Below are positions 26,623-34,802 of a DNA stretch of 64,000 nt, one piece after another (position 1 is the first letter of the stretch; the number at the start of each line of letters is the position of its first letter). This DNA is from Hufsiella ginkgonis. Its GTDB lineage: Bacteria > Bacteroidota > Bacteroidia > Sphingobacteriales > Sphingobacteriaceae. The position numbers were made by a program, and so were the translations under genes. The notes below the pieces were generated by a model. That model was not told the DNA's origin. It made no database searches and saw nothing but the letters and a program-made list of their open reading frames with translations. The stretch spans positions 1,116,001 through 1,180,000 of the forward strand of contig NZ_WVHS01000001.1 of NCBI RefSeq assembly GCF_009834915.1, read 5' to 3'.

Positions 26623-29478
26623 CTATTTCGCTACCATCATCTTCAGCGCCTTTTCTTCCCCGCGGTATTTGATCTTGTACATGTAGATCCCGTTTTGCAG
26701 GTCGAATGAGCTGATGTTCAGCGTATGCACGCCGGCGGCAAGAAATTCGTTAAGGTAGGTTTTCACTTTCCGGCCCACGAGGTCATAAAGCGCTACCGAC
26801 ACCTGTCCGCCTTCGGGGATAGAAAACTCAACCGTCGTTTTCTCCGTCACCGGGTTAGGAAAATTCTGGCTCAGCACCAATGTGTTGGCAATGGGCGGCT
26901 CTTCCGGTGAGATACTGATATACTTAGCCTGGGCGGCGGCGGCGCTGGCCTGGATATCGGCCAGGTTATCACCGGCCATAAACGCGAACGCTATTTTTAC
27001 AGAACCTTTAGCGGGGATCTTTAACGGCCCGTAGCCGCTTACAAATTGTACGTCGTATCCGTTTGAAGACTCACCGAGACCGGAAGCCTTGATACCGGAC
27101 GACAGCGTGGTAAATTTCTCCGCAGCACTAAAGTTATCGTCTGCCAGCGGATCGCCTGAAAGCATGTACGTCATCGGGTAATAAAGCGGGGTGGGCGCAG
27201 CGTTCAGCAGCTTTATACCGGCATAGGGAAACGAGCCCGTCTTCTTGAAAACGTACGCCAGCCGGGTATTCGCATCGTACTTGGTCACGTCTGTGCTTCC
27301 GCCATCGATATCAAAGTCTGTGAGGAGACCCGCATATACGCCGCTCATATCTGCGGTGGTGGTGTTAAAGATCTCATATTCAACGATCGTATACTTGTCA
27401 TCCGGCACTGCGGCGTAGGCGACCTGGCGGTGTTTTACGTAAATATTCAGCGGGGAGGGATTCCCGCTGTCATCGAACTCCGAGGCACCTTCGAACGCAG
27501 CCGTAGTGGTGGCTGATTTGGTAGCCCTTACCCGTTTCACAAAATGGTCGTTGAAAGTATTGGTTGAAATCCGCGCATTATCTGAAAGCTTGTTAGCCGA
27601 GGTACCGATCATGAGCGAGGCTTCGTACAACAAGTTCTGGTTATTGTAAATAAACCCCTGGCCATTGGTGGCCGAAGGGCGACTGTACCCTACACGGCCG
27701 TTACTGGTCATGGTAGTCCACACCTTATTTACCTGGATATTCAGGTAATCGAGGTTCACGGTAGTGGTAAAGGTTTCTGATTCCGTGTACGCACCGCCAT
27801 TGGCCGTATACTGCAGCTTAAAAATAACCGTACTGTTATCGGGCGTAGTTGGCTTAATGTATACTTTAAACGGGCCCACGTTATTGGCGGTACCGTCTGT
27901 AACCAACGAGGCCACCGTTTGGTCGGCACCGGTAACCGTTACGTTTGAATTGGCGCTCGACAGTTTTACCTGCAGGTTAGTTACCGGCGAAAGGAAGTTT
28001 TTGAGGTTAAAATACAGCGTTACAGTATCGCCTGCCGGGATGTTCCCGTTGCTTTTATCGGCGAGCGTAATTTTCTGGTAGCGGATAGAGGGCGGCGATT
28101 CCGTTAACGCCCTATACACGTTCAACCTCCCCTTACCCAGCATGCCTGCATAATTGGGGTTTTTGGCATCGATATTATCTGCGGTGGCCCTCAGGCGCTC
28201 GCCGACCTGCTGCATGGTAAGTGACGGAACGTACGATTTCAGGAGGGCGGCGGCGGCGGCAACCATCGGCGACGACATAGAGGTACCGGTAAGGCTTGTG
28301 TAGGTACTGTTATAATAAGTATTAAAGATCGATGTACCCGGTGCCGATAAGGCCACGTGCGGACCGTAATTAGAGGAGCCGCTCTTCACGTCCGTATTGG
28401 TGGTATTGGCCACGGCGAAAACGCCGGGATAAGCCGATGGGTAATCTGGGGTGGTAGTATTGTCGTTCCCGGCGGCCGCAATGATCAGGCAATCTTTCGC
28501 CAGGGCATAATTAATGATATCGAGGCCGTACGAACCGCCGCCGGGCCCGCCCCAGGAGCAGTTAATGATCTTAGCGCCATGGTCGGCAGCGTACTTAATA
28601 CCGTCATAACCCCGGTAGATGGATGAACCGTTGTTATCCGCGCCGCATTTAACGATCAGCAATTTCGGGTTAAAGGAAATGCTGGCTACGCCGATGCCAT
28701 TATCGGTAACGGCACCCGCGATGCCGCTTACGTGCACGCCGTGGCTGGTACTGTCACTTTTAACGGCGGGGTCATTGTCTTCCCTGATGTTGCTGCCCGA
28801 GTTTCCAACCAGGTCCCACCCCTTAAAATTGTCGATGTAACCATCACGGTCGTCGTCCACCCCATTTACAGGGTCGGCGGTATTGGTATAGATGTTAGCG
28901 GCGAGGTCCTGGTGGGTGAGGTCAGAACCCGAATCGACGATGCCGATCACGATATTCGATGAGCTCCTGATCAGGTTCCACGCTTCCGGGGCTTTTACTA
29001 CGGTGAGGTATGCCTGGTTGGTAGCGAACCGCGGGTCGCTGGGGTCGTAATTTACATGGTAAACATAATCGGGCTCGGCGTATTCAATCCGCGGGTCGAG
29101 CAGCAGCTCGTTCACCAGGTCTTCAATCTTACCACCGGTGAACTTCACTTCATAGATCCGGTCGAGGCCATTGTCGGCCGCAGCTTTAGAAATAGTGGCC
29201 GCGCCGCCGGAAACCGTTTCGGCCGGAAACTTGCGGGTAACCGAAACCACCTGGGCACCGGTAAGCCTGATCTGCGGTGTCGCCGGTGTGTTTTGCACCT
29301 TGGCTCCGGAGGTGGTTACCGGCTTAAACTTTACGATGAGTATCCCCGGACGATAATCCCGGGTGGTAACGCCGGCGGGCAATGTGAATTTATACCCGGA
29401 TTTTTTCTGCGTTGCAGCATCCTGCGCAAACACACCACCCGACAGCAACGTTAAAAATAGGAGTAAAAGTTTCTTCAT
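26623..29478 (-). CDS. Secreted subtilisin-like (S8) peptidase with T9SS type A C-terminal signal
   Basis: The product is about 951 residues from ATG 29478 (MKKLLLLFLTLLSGGVFAQ, a clear signal peptide). A fervidolysin-like prodomain occupies about 35-125 (GILIVKFKPV, IYEVKFTGGKIEDLVNELLL). The S8 catalytic domain (about 150-470) contains the triad motifs IVIGIVDSGSDLTH (Asp), SHGVHVSGIAGA (His) and LTGTSMSSPMVAAAAALL (Ser). A beta-rich middle follows. The last about 85 residues (LSQNFPNPVTEKTTVEF, VALYDLVGRKVKTY, GIYMYKIKYRGEEKALKMMV) form the T9SS type A sorting domain (Por_Secre_tail). It is thus exported through T9SS, probably as a cell-surface or extracellular protease. Confidence 0.96.
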   Translation of the reverse strand: MKKLLLLFLTLLSGGVFAQDAATQKKSGYKFTLPAGVTTRDYRPGILIVKFKPVTTSGAKVQNTPATPQIRLTGAQVVSVTRKFPAETVSGGAATISKAAADNGLDRIYEVKFTGGKIEDLVNELLLDPRIEYAEPDYVYHVNYDPSDPRFATNQAYLTVVKAPEAWNLIRSSSNIVIGIVDSGSDLTHQDLAANIYTNTADPVNGVDDDRDGYIDNFKGWDLVGNSGSNIREDNDPAVKSDSTSHGVHVSGIAGAVTDNGIGVASISFNPKLLIVKCGADNNGSSIYRGYDGIKYAADHGAKIINCSWGGPGGGSYGLDIINYALAKDCLIIAAAGNDNTTTPDYPSAYPGVFAVANTTNTDVKSGSSNYGPHVALSAPGTSIFNTYYNSTYTSLTGTSMSSPMVAAAAALLKSYVPSLTMQQVGERLRATADNIDAKNPNYAGMLGKGRLNVYRALTESPPSIRYQKITLADKSNGNIPAGDTVTLYFNLKNFLSPVTNLQVKLSSANSNVTVTGADQTVASLVTDGTANNVGPFKVYIKPTTPDNSTVIFKLQYTANGGAYTESETFTTTVNLDYLNIQVNKVWTTMTSNGRVGYSRPSATNGQGFIYNNQNLLYEASLMIGTSANKLSDNARISTNTFNDHFVKRVRATKSATTTAAFEGASEFDDSGNPSPLNIYVKHRQVAYAAVPDDKYTIVEYEIFNTTTADMSGVYAGLLTDFDIDGGSTDVTKYDANTRLAYVFKKTGSFPYAGIKLLNAAPTPLYYPMTYMLSGDPLADDNFSAAEKFTTLSSGIKASGLGESSNGYDVQFVSGYGPLKIPAKGSVKIAFAFMAGDNLADIQASAAAAQAKYISISPEEPPIANTLVLSQNFPNPVTEKTTVEFSIPEGGQVSVALYDLVGRKVKTYLNEFLAAGVHTLNISSFDLQNGIYMYKIKYRGEEKALKMMVAK

Positions 29479-29535
29479 GTACAACACACCAATATTCAAA
29501 ACTAATGAAAGTTCCGGATATTACTTGGAAAAAAG

Positions 29536-29745
29536 GTTGTACGTTTTATGTTATACGTTTGACGTCCGGGCATTTAGCCACACCTTGTAACAGCGGGATA
29601 GGAAACGTGCAACGTCAAGGCGTGGAGAAGAGCTTCTCCTGCCGTGTTCTTAAGTTGTTTAGTCGTTTGTTCCGGGTCCTTCATGCTTTCGCTCCGCCTT
29701 GGATGACTGCCGGCCGGTTTGGACGTCTAACGTTTAACGTCCAAC
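29536..29745. repeat. Intergenic inverted-repeat element 4 (ACGTTT words)
   Basis: The left arm at 29536-29567 (GTTGTACGTTTTATGTTATA then CGTTTGACGTCC) and the right arm at 29721-29745 (GGACGTCTAACGTTTAACGT then CCAAC) are imperfect reverse complements made of repeated ACGTT-type words. About 150 bases separate them, including AAACGTGCAACGTC in the middle. The right arm covers the stop codon and last codons (LDVKR) of the flippase-like gene at 29727-30800. The word is unrelated to that of element 1, but the design is the same. Confidence 0.7.
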
Positions 29746-30800
29746 CCCCGTCCCGCCTGTCTTTTCAGCAAACTGATCACTACATATGCCCCGATCATGG
29801 AAGGAAAGAACAGCAGGAACGAGCGCTGCAGCAGCGTAAACACCGGAAGCAGCGCGCCCGGCACCATCTTTCCGAACAATACCGAAATGCCCACTTCGGC
29901 AAAACCGCTTCCACCGGGACTTGGTGCAAAATAGATCATAAACTGGATGAGCACCTGTACCGAGATCACCTGCGCCAAGTTGGCGTTAATGCCCAGCCCA
30001 AGCAGGATCACGTATTGCAGCACATACTTATTGAGGTAAAGCACGGTAGTGATCAGCAGGCTCAGCGGAAAAAGGAACGGGTGTTTACGGATGATCACCA
30101 CGCAGGTTTGCTGGTAAGTGGCGATACTGGTATACGATTTTTCGGCCCAGGCGAGCAGTTTTTCTTTCCGCGCCGGGAAGAGGTTGCCTAACCCGCGCGC
30201 AAGCTTCCTGATAAGGTCGCCCATTAGTACCGGCCTATAAAATGCCAGCAGGAACACCAGCAGGAAAATAAAAAAGAACCCGAAGCCATATTTAAGCATC
30301 CCCGGAATAATGCCGCTTACCGCGCTGGTATCCATCAGCATAATAGCCGCAAATCCCGCCAACGGCATAAAAACCAGGGTAGCTCCCCAGTTGATGAGGC
30401 TAACGGCAAATGCGTCGACAAAGCTTACCCCGTTGCTGGTGTATACATACACCTGCGCCGGACCTGCGCCGCCATGGGCCGGTGTAACGGCCCCCATAAA
30501 TACGTTGGCCACATTGGCCCTAAAGCTTACCCAATGTGATAATTCGGGATTGAGCTTACGGATATAAATATGGTTCCGCAAGCTGCCCAGCATCATATCT
30601 GCCAACAGCATTACGCCGCAGATCAGCATATATTTCCATGAAATATGGGCGAGTGCGTTAAGGGATTTTCCCCCGTTACTATAAAAGAACACTACCGCCA
30701 GGGTAGCGATGGTGATCAGGGCCAGCCACAAGCTGCCCTTAATGATCATGTTCTTGTTAAAGATAGACTTAACGTCCTGTTTATCGTCCTTAATCGCCAT
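29727..30800 (-). CDS. Flippase-like integral membrane protein (LPG synthase TM/UPF0104 family)
   Basis: The 357-residue protein has seven to eight hydrophobic helices (MIIKGSLWLALITIATLAVV, YMLICGVMLLADMMLGSL, LINWGATLVFMPLAGFAAIM, FGFFFIFLLVFLLAFY, LLITTVLYLNKYVLQYVILL). Family landmarks are NVFMGAVTPAHGGAGPAQVY and APSPGGSGFAEVGISVLFG, as in YbhN/AglD2-like proteins. These resemble the membrane part of MprF without the aminoacyl-transferase domain, and a lipid-flippase role is proposed for relatives. It overlaps the phosphatase gene upstream by 11 bases, so the two probably act in one pathway. Its last codons fall inside a repeat element arm. Confidence 0.9.
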   Translation of the reverse strand: MAIKDDKQDVKSIFNKNMIIKGSLWLALITIATLAVVFFYSNGGKSLNALAHISWKYMLICGVMLLADMMLGSLRNHIYIRKLNPELSHWVSFRANVANVFMGAVTPAHGGAGPAQVYVYTSNGVSFVDAFAVSLINWGATLVFMPLAGFAAIMLMDTSAVSGIIPGMLKYGFGFFFIFLLVFLLAFYRPVLMGDLIRKLARGLGNLFPARKEKLLAWAEKSYTSIATYQQTCVVIIRKHPFLFPLSLLITTVLYLNKYVLQYVILLGLGINANLAQVISVQVLIQFMIYFAPSPGGSGFAEVGISVLFGKMVPGALLPVFTLLQRSFLLFFPSMIGAYVVISLLKRQAGRGLDVKR

Positions 30801-32217
30801 CGATCAAACTTTCTCCTTCCGAAGGGATGCCGGTGATCCCTTTCCATTGTAAGATAGTGCTGAATACGTCGGCGGTGCGCACCTGGTGTGTTTTCCAGTT
30901 TTTCTGGTTGTAAATAAGCGGCACGTGGATATGCGATTTATGCAGCGATCCGTGTGAGCCTTTGTGCTCCGGGTATTCCCAGAAATCGCGGAGATCGTAG
31001 CCGATGCTGGCGCTCACCACGAAATCGCCGGCACGTACGCTTGAAAACAACTGGGTGATCTGCACCAGCGAGTCGGGGTATTCGCTGTCGAAAGTAGCCT
31101 CCAATGCTTCGCGATGGCCCGCTACTTCAAACGCTTTGCCGAGCTTTAACGGGTCGGAAGTTCCCGGATCGTAGCCGTATTTGCCGTCGATGTGGGTTAC
31201 GGTTCCCTGGCCGTCTTTATTCTGGACTATAAAGGTGTTTTCCTGGTCGCCACGGTAGGCTATAAAGTCGATCGCCTTCTCGTTGAGGAATTTCGTAAGA
31301 CGCTCCCCGCCCATCAGGGCCTTGAGCGCTGTTTCGCGCAGCACATGGTCGCCTGTATGGTTAAGCAGGTGTACGCTGCCAAAGGAGTTCCCGGAGATCA
31401 TTACCACCGATTTAGGTTTGCGGCGCCATATCACCGGGTAGGTGAGGCATTTCAGGCCGTTTTCAGTAAGCCAGTCGCCAATATCGAGGTGGTGTTGGGT
31501 AGCGGTAAGGCCGTGGTCGGAAGTGAGGATGAACAGGGTATCGTCCCACCAGCCCTTCTTTTCCAGTTCCCCGCGTACCTCGCCGAGACTGTTATCTGCG
31601 ATCTGGTAGGCGGCAACCGTTTTTTCATCACGTACATCGAACATGTGCGAGTCCCAGTCGACACTTGGAAGCACAAAAAATATAAAGTCGAAATCCTTGC
31701 CTGATCGCAGCATCGTCATCAGCCGGCGGTGGCTTTCCTCATCCACGTTGTGGTGTTCCTGGAAAAAATGCGCCCGTATATACAGCTTGCTTTTCCCTTT
31801 AGCCATCAGGTCGCGTTCGGCGGCTACGCCACGGGTCACCATGCTGTTGAGGTTATAAGTTTCGCCGAGCAGCTCGAAGAGGGTCTTTTTCTCCGCCGGC
31901 ATGTCGGTATTAAACCAGGCCGCTTCGGGTCCGCAGTACGAGCGCATGGCGTATTTATTGAGCCGGGTACGTTTAAATTCTTTTTTGTCGAACCAGCGGA
32001 TCCCGGTAACTCCCATACTGCCCGGAAAATGCCCGGTAAGGAACGGCAGGTACGCCGAACCCGTGGTAGAAGGAAAACAAGTGGTGGCCTTTCTCATGGT
32101 ACCCTCGTCTACGATCCGTTTTATATTCGGTAAAAGCCCTTTCTCCAACAGTTCAGGAAGTACCTCACTATGTGCACCATCAACCAGGTAAAATAGCACA
32201 CGTTTTTTCCCTTGCAT
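30790..32217 (-). CDS. Alkaline phosphatase family protein (type I phosphodiesterase/pyrophosphatase fold)
   Basis: The 475-residue protein has the metal and nucleophile landmarks of the type I phosphodiesterase/alkaline phosphatase superfamily. The first metal Asp is in VLFYLVDGAHSEVLPELL, the Thr nucleophile region is ATTCFPSTTGSAYLPFLTG, and metal ligands are in SVDWDSHMFDVRDE, ILTSDHGLTATQHHLDIGDW and HKGSHGSLHKSHIHVPLIYN. No signal peptide is evident at the N-terminus (MQGKKRVLFYLV), so it may be cytoplasmic. The start overlaps nothing, while its end overlaps the flippase-like gene by 11 bases. A role in lipid head-group or nucleotide-sugar chemistry with that partner is an inference. 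Confidence 0.9.
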   Translation of the reverse strand: MQGKKRVLFYLVDGAHSEVLPELLEKGLLPNIKRIVDEGTMRKATTCFPSTTGSAYLPFLTGHFPGSMGVTGIRWFDKKEFKRTRLNKYAMRSYCGPEAAWFNTDMPAEKKTLFELLGETYNLNSMVTRGVAAERDLMAKGKSKLYIRAHFFQEHHNVDEESHRRLMTMLRSGKDFDFIFFVLPSVDWDSHMFDVRDEKTVAAYQIADNSLGEVRGELEKKGWWDDTLFILTSDHGLTATQHHLDIGDWLTENGLKCLTYPVIWRRKPKSVVMISGNSFGSVHLLNHTGDHVLRETALKALMGGERLTKFLNEKAIDFIAYRGDQENTFIVQNKDGQGTVTHIDGKYGYDPGTSDPLKLGKAFEVAGHREALEATFDSEYPDSLVQITQLFSSVRAGDFVVSASIGYDLRDFWEYPEHKGSHGSLHKSHIHVPLIYNQKNWKTHQVRTADVFSTILQWKGITGIPSEGESLIDGD

Positions 32218-32358
32218 CTGTCTATATGGATTTTCTATTTGGGCCGAAGGTCGTGAATAATTTTAATAATTGCGGATGGTAACAATACTTTCACGAAAGG
32301 CTGGTCTGCACCCTGCAGCAGCGCCTTGCGAACCAAATCTTTGTTAACTTTATCGGGA

Positions 32359-33057
32359 ATGAAACTTCTTGTAATACTTTTCTTGCTGCTGATTCCCGCG
32401 GCTTACCACGCCACGGCGGCCAACCGCGAACCGGGCGCAGATACTGCCCAGGTGCTTCTCAGCGAGCAGGGGAAACCGCTCCGTTTTCATCAATACTTCC
32501 CCATGCTTTACGGCGGCGATTACTATCTCGAAATTAACAAAGGCAAACGCACGGTCCGCCGTTACCCCGACAGCCTGTTAGCCAGCATCCGTCAATACCG
32601 CAACCGGCAGGACAGCATCACCAGGGCAAAAAATGTTTTTTACCGTTTATCACGCGCCGAGAAAGTGGTGGTGGTTAAAAGCAGCCGCAAGCTGTACGTT
32701 CAGCGAGATGGCAAGAACATTTTTACGTTCCCGGTAAACCTCGGAAGGAACCCCATCGGCCATAAGCAAAGAGAGGGCGACGGCCGCACACCTGAAGGCA
32801 GGTATACCCTCGACCTGAAGATGTGGACTTCCCAATATTACAAGAATTTCCGCATCTCGTATCCTGATTCCAACGACCTCCGCACCGCAAAGCGAAATGG
32901 GTACAAGCCCGGCGGAGATATCATGATCCACAGTACGAGCGCCCGGCGGAGTAAACTTAAAGACTGGACAAACGGCTGCGTAGCGATCTCTAACGCGCAC
33001 CTGGATACCTTGTTTAACTACGTGGCCATCGGCACCGAAATCGAGATAATAAAGTGA
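32359..33057 (+). CDS. L,D-transpeptidase (YkuD domain) envelope protein
   Basis: From ATG 32359 (MKLLVILFLLLIPAAYHATA, a signal peptide) the product is about 232 residues. The YkuD domain (about 105-232) includes VVVVKSSRKLYVQRDGKNIF, GHKQREGDGRTPEGRYTLDL and the catalytic stretch with IMIHSTS followed by TNGCVAIS, containing the active-site Cys. Such enzymes make 3-3 crosslinks in peptidoglycan or attach proteins to it. A TTG at 32326 would extend the frame, but the ATG gives a proper signal peptide. Its TGA overlaps the next gene's ATG (TGATG), implying coupled translation. Confidence 0.92.
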   Translation: MKLLVILFLLLIPAAYHATAANREPGADTAQVLLSEQGKPLRFHQYFPMLYGGDYYLEINKGKRTVRRYPDSLLASIRQYRNRQDSITRAKNVFYRLSRAEKVVVVKSSRKLYVQRDGKNIFTFPVNLGRNPIGHKQREGDGRTPEGRYTLDLKMWTSQYYKNFRISYPDSNDLRTAKRNGYKPGGDIMIHSTSARRSKLKDWTNGCVAISNAHLDTLFNYVAIGTEIEIIK

Positions 33058-33836
33058 TGCCTGGTAAAATAACGATCCGCCCGGGGATGTGCGCGGCGCT
33101 GTGCATGCTGTTGCTTACCGGCGTTTCCGCATACGGACAGTCGCCGCCGCCGCCACCGCCGCCGCTCTCCAGGGTAATATTTCCCAAACCCGTTAAGGTA
33201 GCCGCCGACAGCCTGTTTTCCAGGCAACTGTTGGGCAACATGGTCAGCAACAACTTGGAAACGGGTTTCTACCAGTTTTCTGTTAAAGCGCCCGGCGCAA
33301 AGCCGATGAACGTTTTTGGCCGCGACTCGCTGGTGTTTTACGTAAAAGGACGGGCATACCGTGAAGGCGAATCGGGACAGATCGACACTTCCTTCTTACA
33401 TAATGGTACCACTAAATACGGGTGGGGACGCGCTATGGATTACCAATTTGCCGACAGTACTATCCGCGGCGACCGGACGGTGATCTGGTATGGCGAGCCA
33501 CCTCCCTACTCGCAGCGATACCTGGAAGTTCAGCGCCTCAAAAAGCAGTTCGTAAATAAAACGGTGGCGGGCGTAGTAACTGGCTATACGTATAACGCCC
33601 GCAGCAAAACTGTGATCGACGGATTCACATTCGAAACCGGTACTGTTACGTTCCGGGTTTTTATCCGGGTCGACGAGGCAAAAAGGCTGGTTAAAAATCT
33701 TTTCCCGGGGGATGTGGTACTCATCAATACAGAGGGCATCTACAATTGGTCGGATACAGAAGGATTGCGCCTGTCGCCGAATACGTTGATAAAAGACGGC
33801 GAGACTCTTGTGTTTAACGGAACGGTGCAGATCTGA
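33057..33836 (+). CDS. Secreted protein with proline tract, coupled to the L,D-transpeptidase
   Basis: The 259-residue protein has a signal peptide (MCAALCMLLLTGVSAYGQ). A seven-proline run follows directly (SPPPPPPPLSR, about 32-41), encoded by an almost pure CCG tract at 33144-33164. The rest (about 60-259) is beta-rich without a motif I recognise (LETGFYQFSVKAPGAKPMNV, DRTVIWYGEPPPYSQRYLEV, GTVTFRVFIRVDEAKRLVKN). The start codon overlaps the transpeptidase stop, so the products are probably made together in the envelope. The proline run may act as a rigid spacer. Function unknown. Confidence 0.85.
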   Translation: MPGKITIRPGMCAALCMLLLTGVSAYGQSPPPPPPPLSRVIFPKPVKVAADSLFSRQLLGNMVSNNLETGFYQFSVKAPGAKPMNVFGRDSLVFYVKGRAYREGESGQIDTSFLHNGTTKYGWGRAMDYQFADSTIRGDRTVIWYGEPPPYSQRYLEVQRLKKQFVNKTVAGVVTGYTYNARSKTVIDGFTFETGTVTFRVFIRVDEAKRLVKNLFPGDVVLINTEGIYNWSDTEGLRLSPNTLIKDGETLVFNGTVQI

Positions 33837-33863
33837 TAGCGATAAAAAACCTATTTTTACTAC

Positions 33864-34802
33864 ATGCCACACACCCGACGTCACCTTCTTAAGTCGCTCA
33901 CCCTCGGTACCGCCGCCGCTGTTTTACACGAACCGCTGGCGGCATCGGTATTGCCAGCCAAACCTAAAATGTCCCCGTTTATCTTCTCGCTTAACATGAG
34001 CACCATCCGCGGTCATAACCTCGGTTTCACCAGGGAACTGGAAACGGCGTCGAAGGCAGGTTTCCGTTCGGTAGAGATCTGGATCGACTCTTTACAGGCT
34101 TACCTTCAGCAAGGTGGTACGCTGGCCGAGGCACGAAAACGCGTCAGCGACCTCGGGCTTACCATCGAGAGCGCCATCGGCTTTGCCCGCTGGATGGTAG
34201 ACGATGCGCCAACGCGCGAAAAAGCTGTTGCGCAGCTGCGCCGGGAAATGGAGATGTTGGCCGCTATCGGCTGCAAACGAACAGCTGCGCCGCCGTCTGG
34301 CGCTACAGGACTGCCGCTGATCCCTTTAAACGTGGTCGCGGAACGCTACGCCGCCATCCTCAACCTGGGCGAACAACTGGGCGTGACGCCCCAGCTGGAA
34401 CTGTGGGGCGGCTCAAAGAACATGAATAAGGTAAGTGACGTATTGTATGCCGCCTCGGCCAGCGAGCGTAAAAGCGCCAGGATCTTACTGGACGTGTTCC
34501 ATTTATACAAGGGTGGCTCTAACATCAGCAGCCTGCACTGCGTAGGGAAAAACGCATTAGAGATCTTCCACGTTAACGATTACCCGGCCGGCATCGGGCC
34601 CGCCAAGATCTCCGAGCCCGACCGCATTTACCCGGGGGACGGCATTGCCCCGATCAAAGAAATATTAACCATCTTAAAGAACCCGGAAAAGCCGCTGGTA
34701 CTGTCGTTCGAGGTATTTAATAAAAGCTATTACACGCAAGACCCGGTGCTGGTGGCAAAAACCGCATTGGCTAAAATGAAGGCCGTTGCCTATTCCGTAT
34801 GA
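33864..34802 (+). CDS. Tat-exported sugar phosphate isomerase/epimerase-like protein (xylose isomerase-like TIM barrel)
   Basis: The 312-residue protein starts MPHTRRHLLKSLTLGTAAAV, a twin-arginine signal (TRRHLLK). The mature domain (about 38-305) has the AP_endonuc_2/xylose isomerase-like pattern: FSLNMSTIRGHNLGF, TASKAGFRSVEIWIDSLQAY, GVTPQLELWGGSKNMNK, ARILLDVFHLYKGGSN, ALEIFHVNDYPAGIG and IYPGDGIAPIKEIL. The Glu/Asp/His metal ligands of the family are plausibly in ELWGG, LDVFH and HVNDY. Relatives interconvert sugars such as keto-hexoses or inosose. The substrate is unknown. Its stop overlaps the start of the histidine kinase gene. Confidence 0.9.
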   Translation: MPHTRRHLLKSLTLGTAAAVLHEPLAASVLPAKPKMSPFIFSLNMSTIRGHNLGFTRELETASKAGFRSVEIWIDSLQAYLQQGGTLAEARKRVSDLGLTIESAIGFARWMVDDAPTREKAVAQLRREMEMLAAIGCKRTAAPPSGATGLPLIPLNVVAERYAAILNLGEQLGVTPQLELWGGSKNMNKVSDVLYAASASERKSARILLDVFHLYKGGSNISSLHCVGKNALEIFHVNDYPAGIGPAKISEPDRIYPGDGIAPIKEILTILKNPEKPLVLSFEVFNKSYYTQDPVLVAKTALAKMKAVAYSV

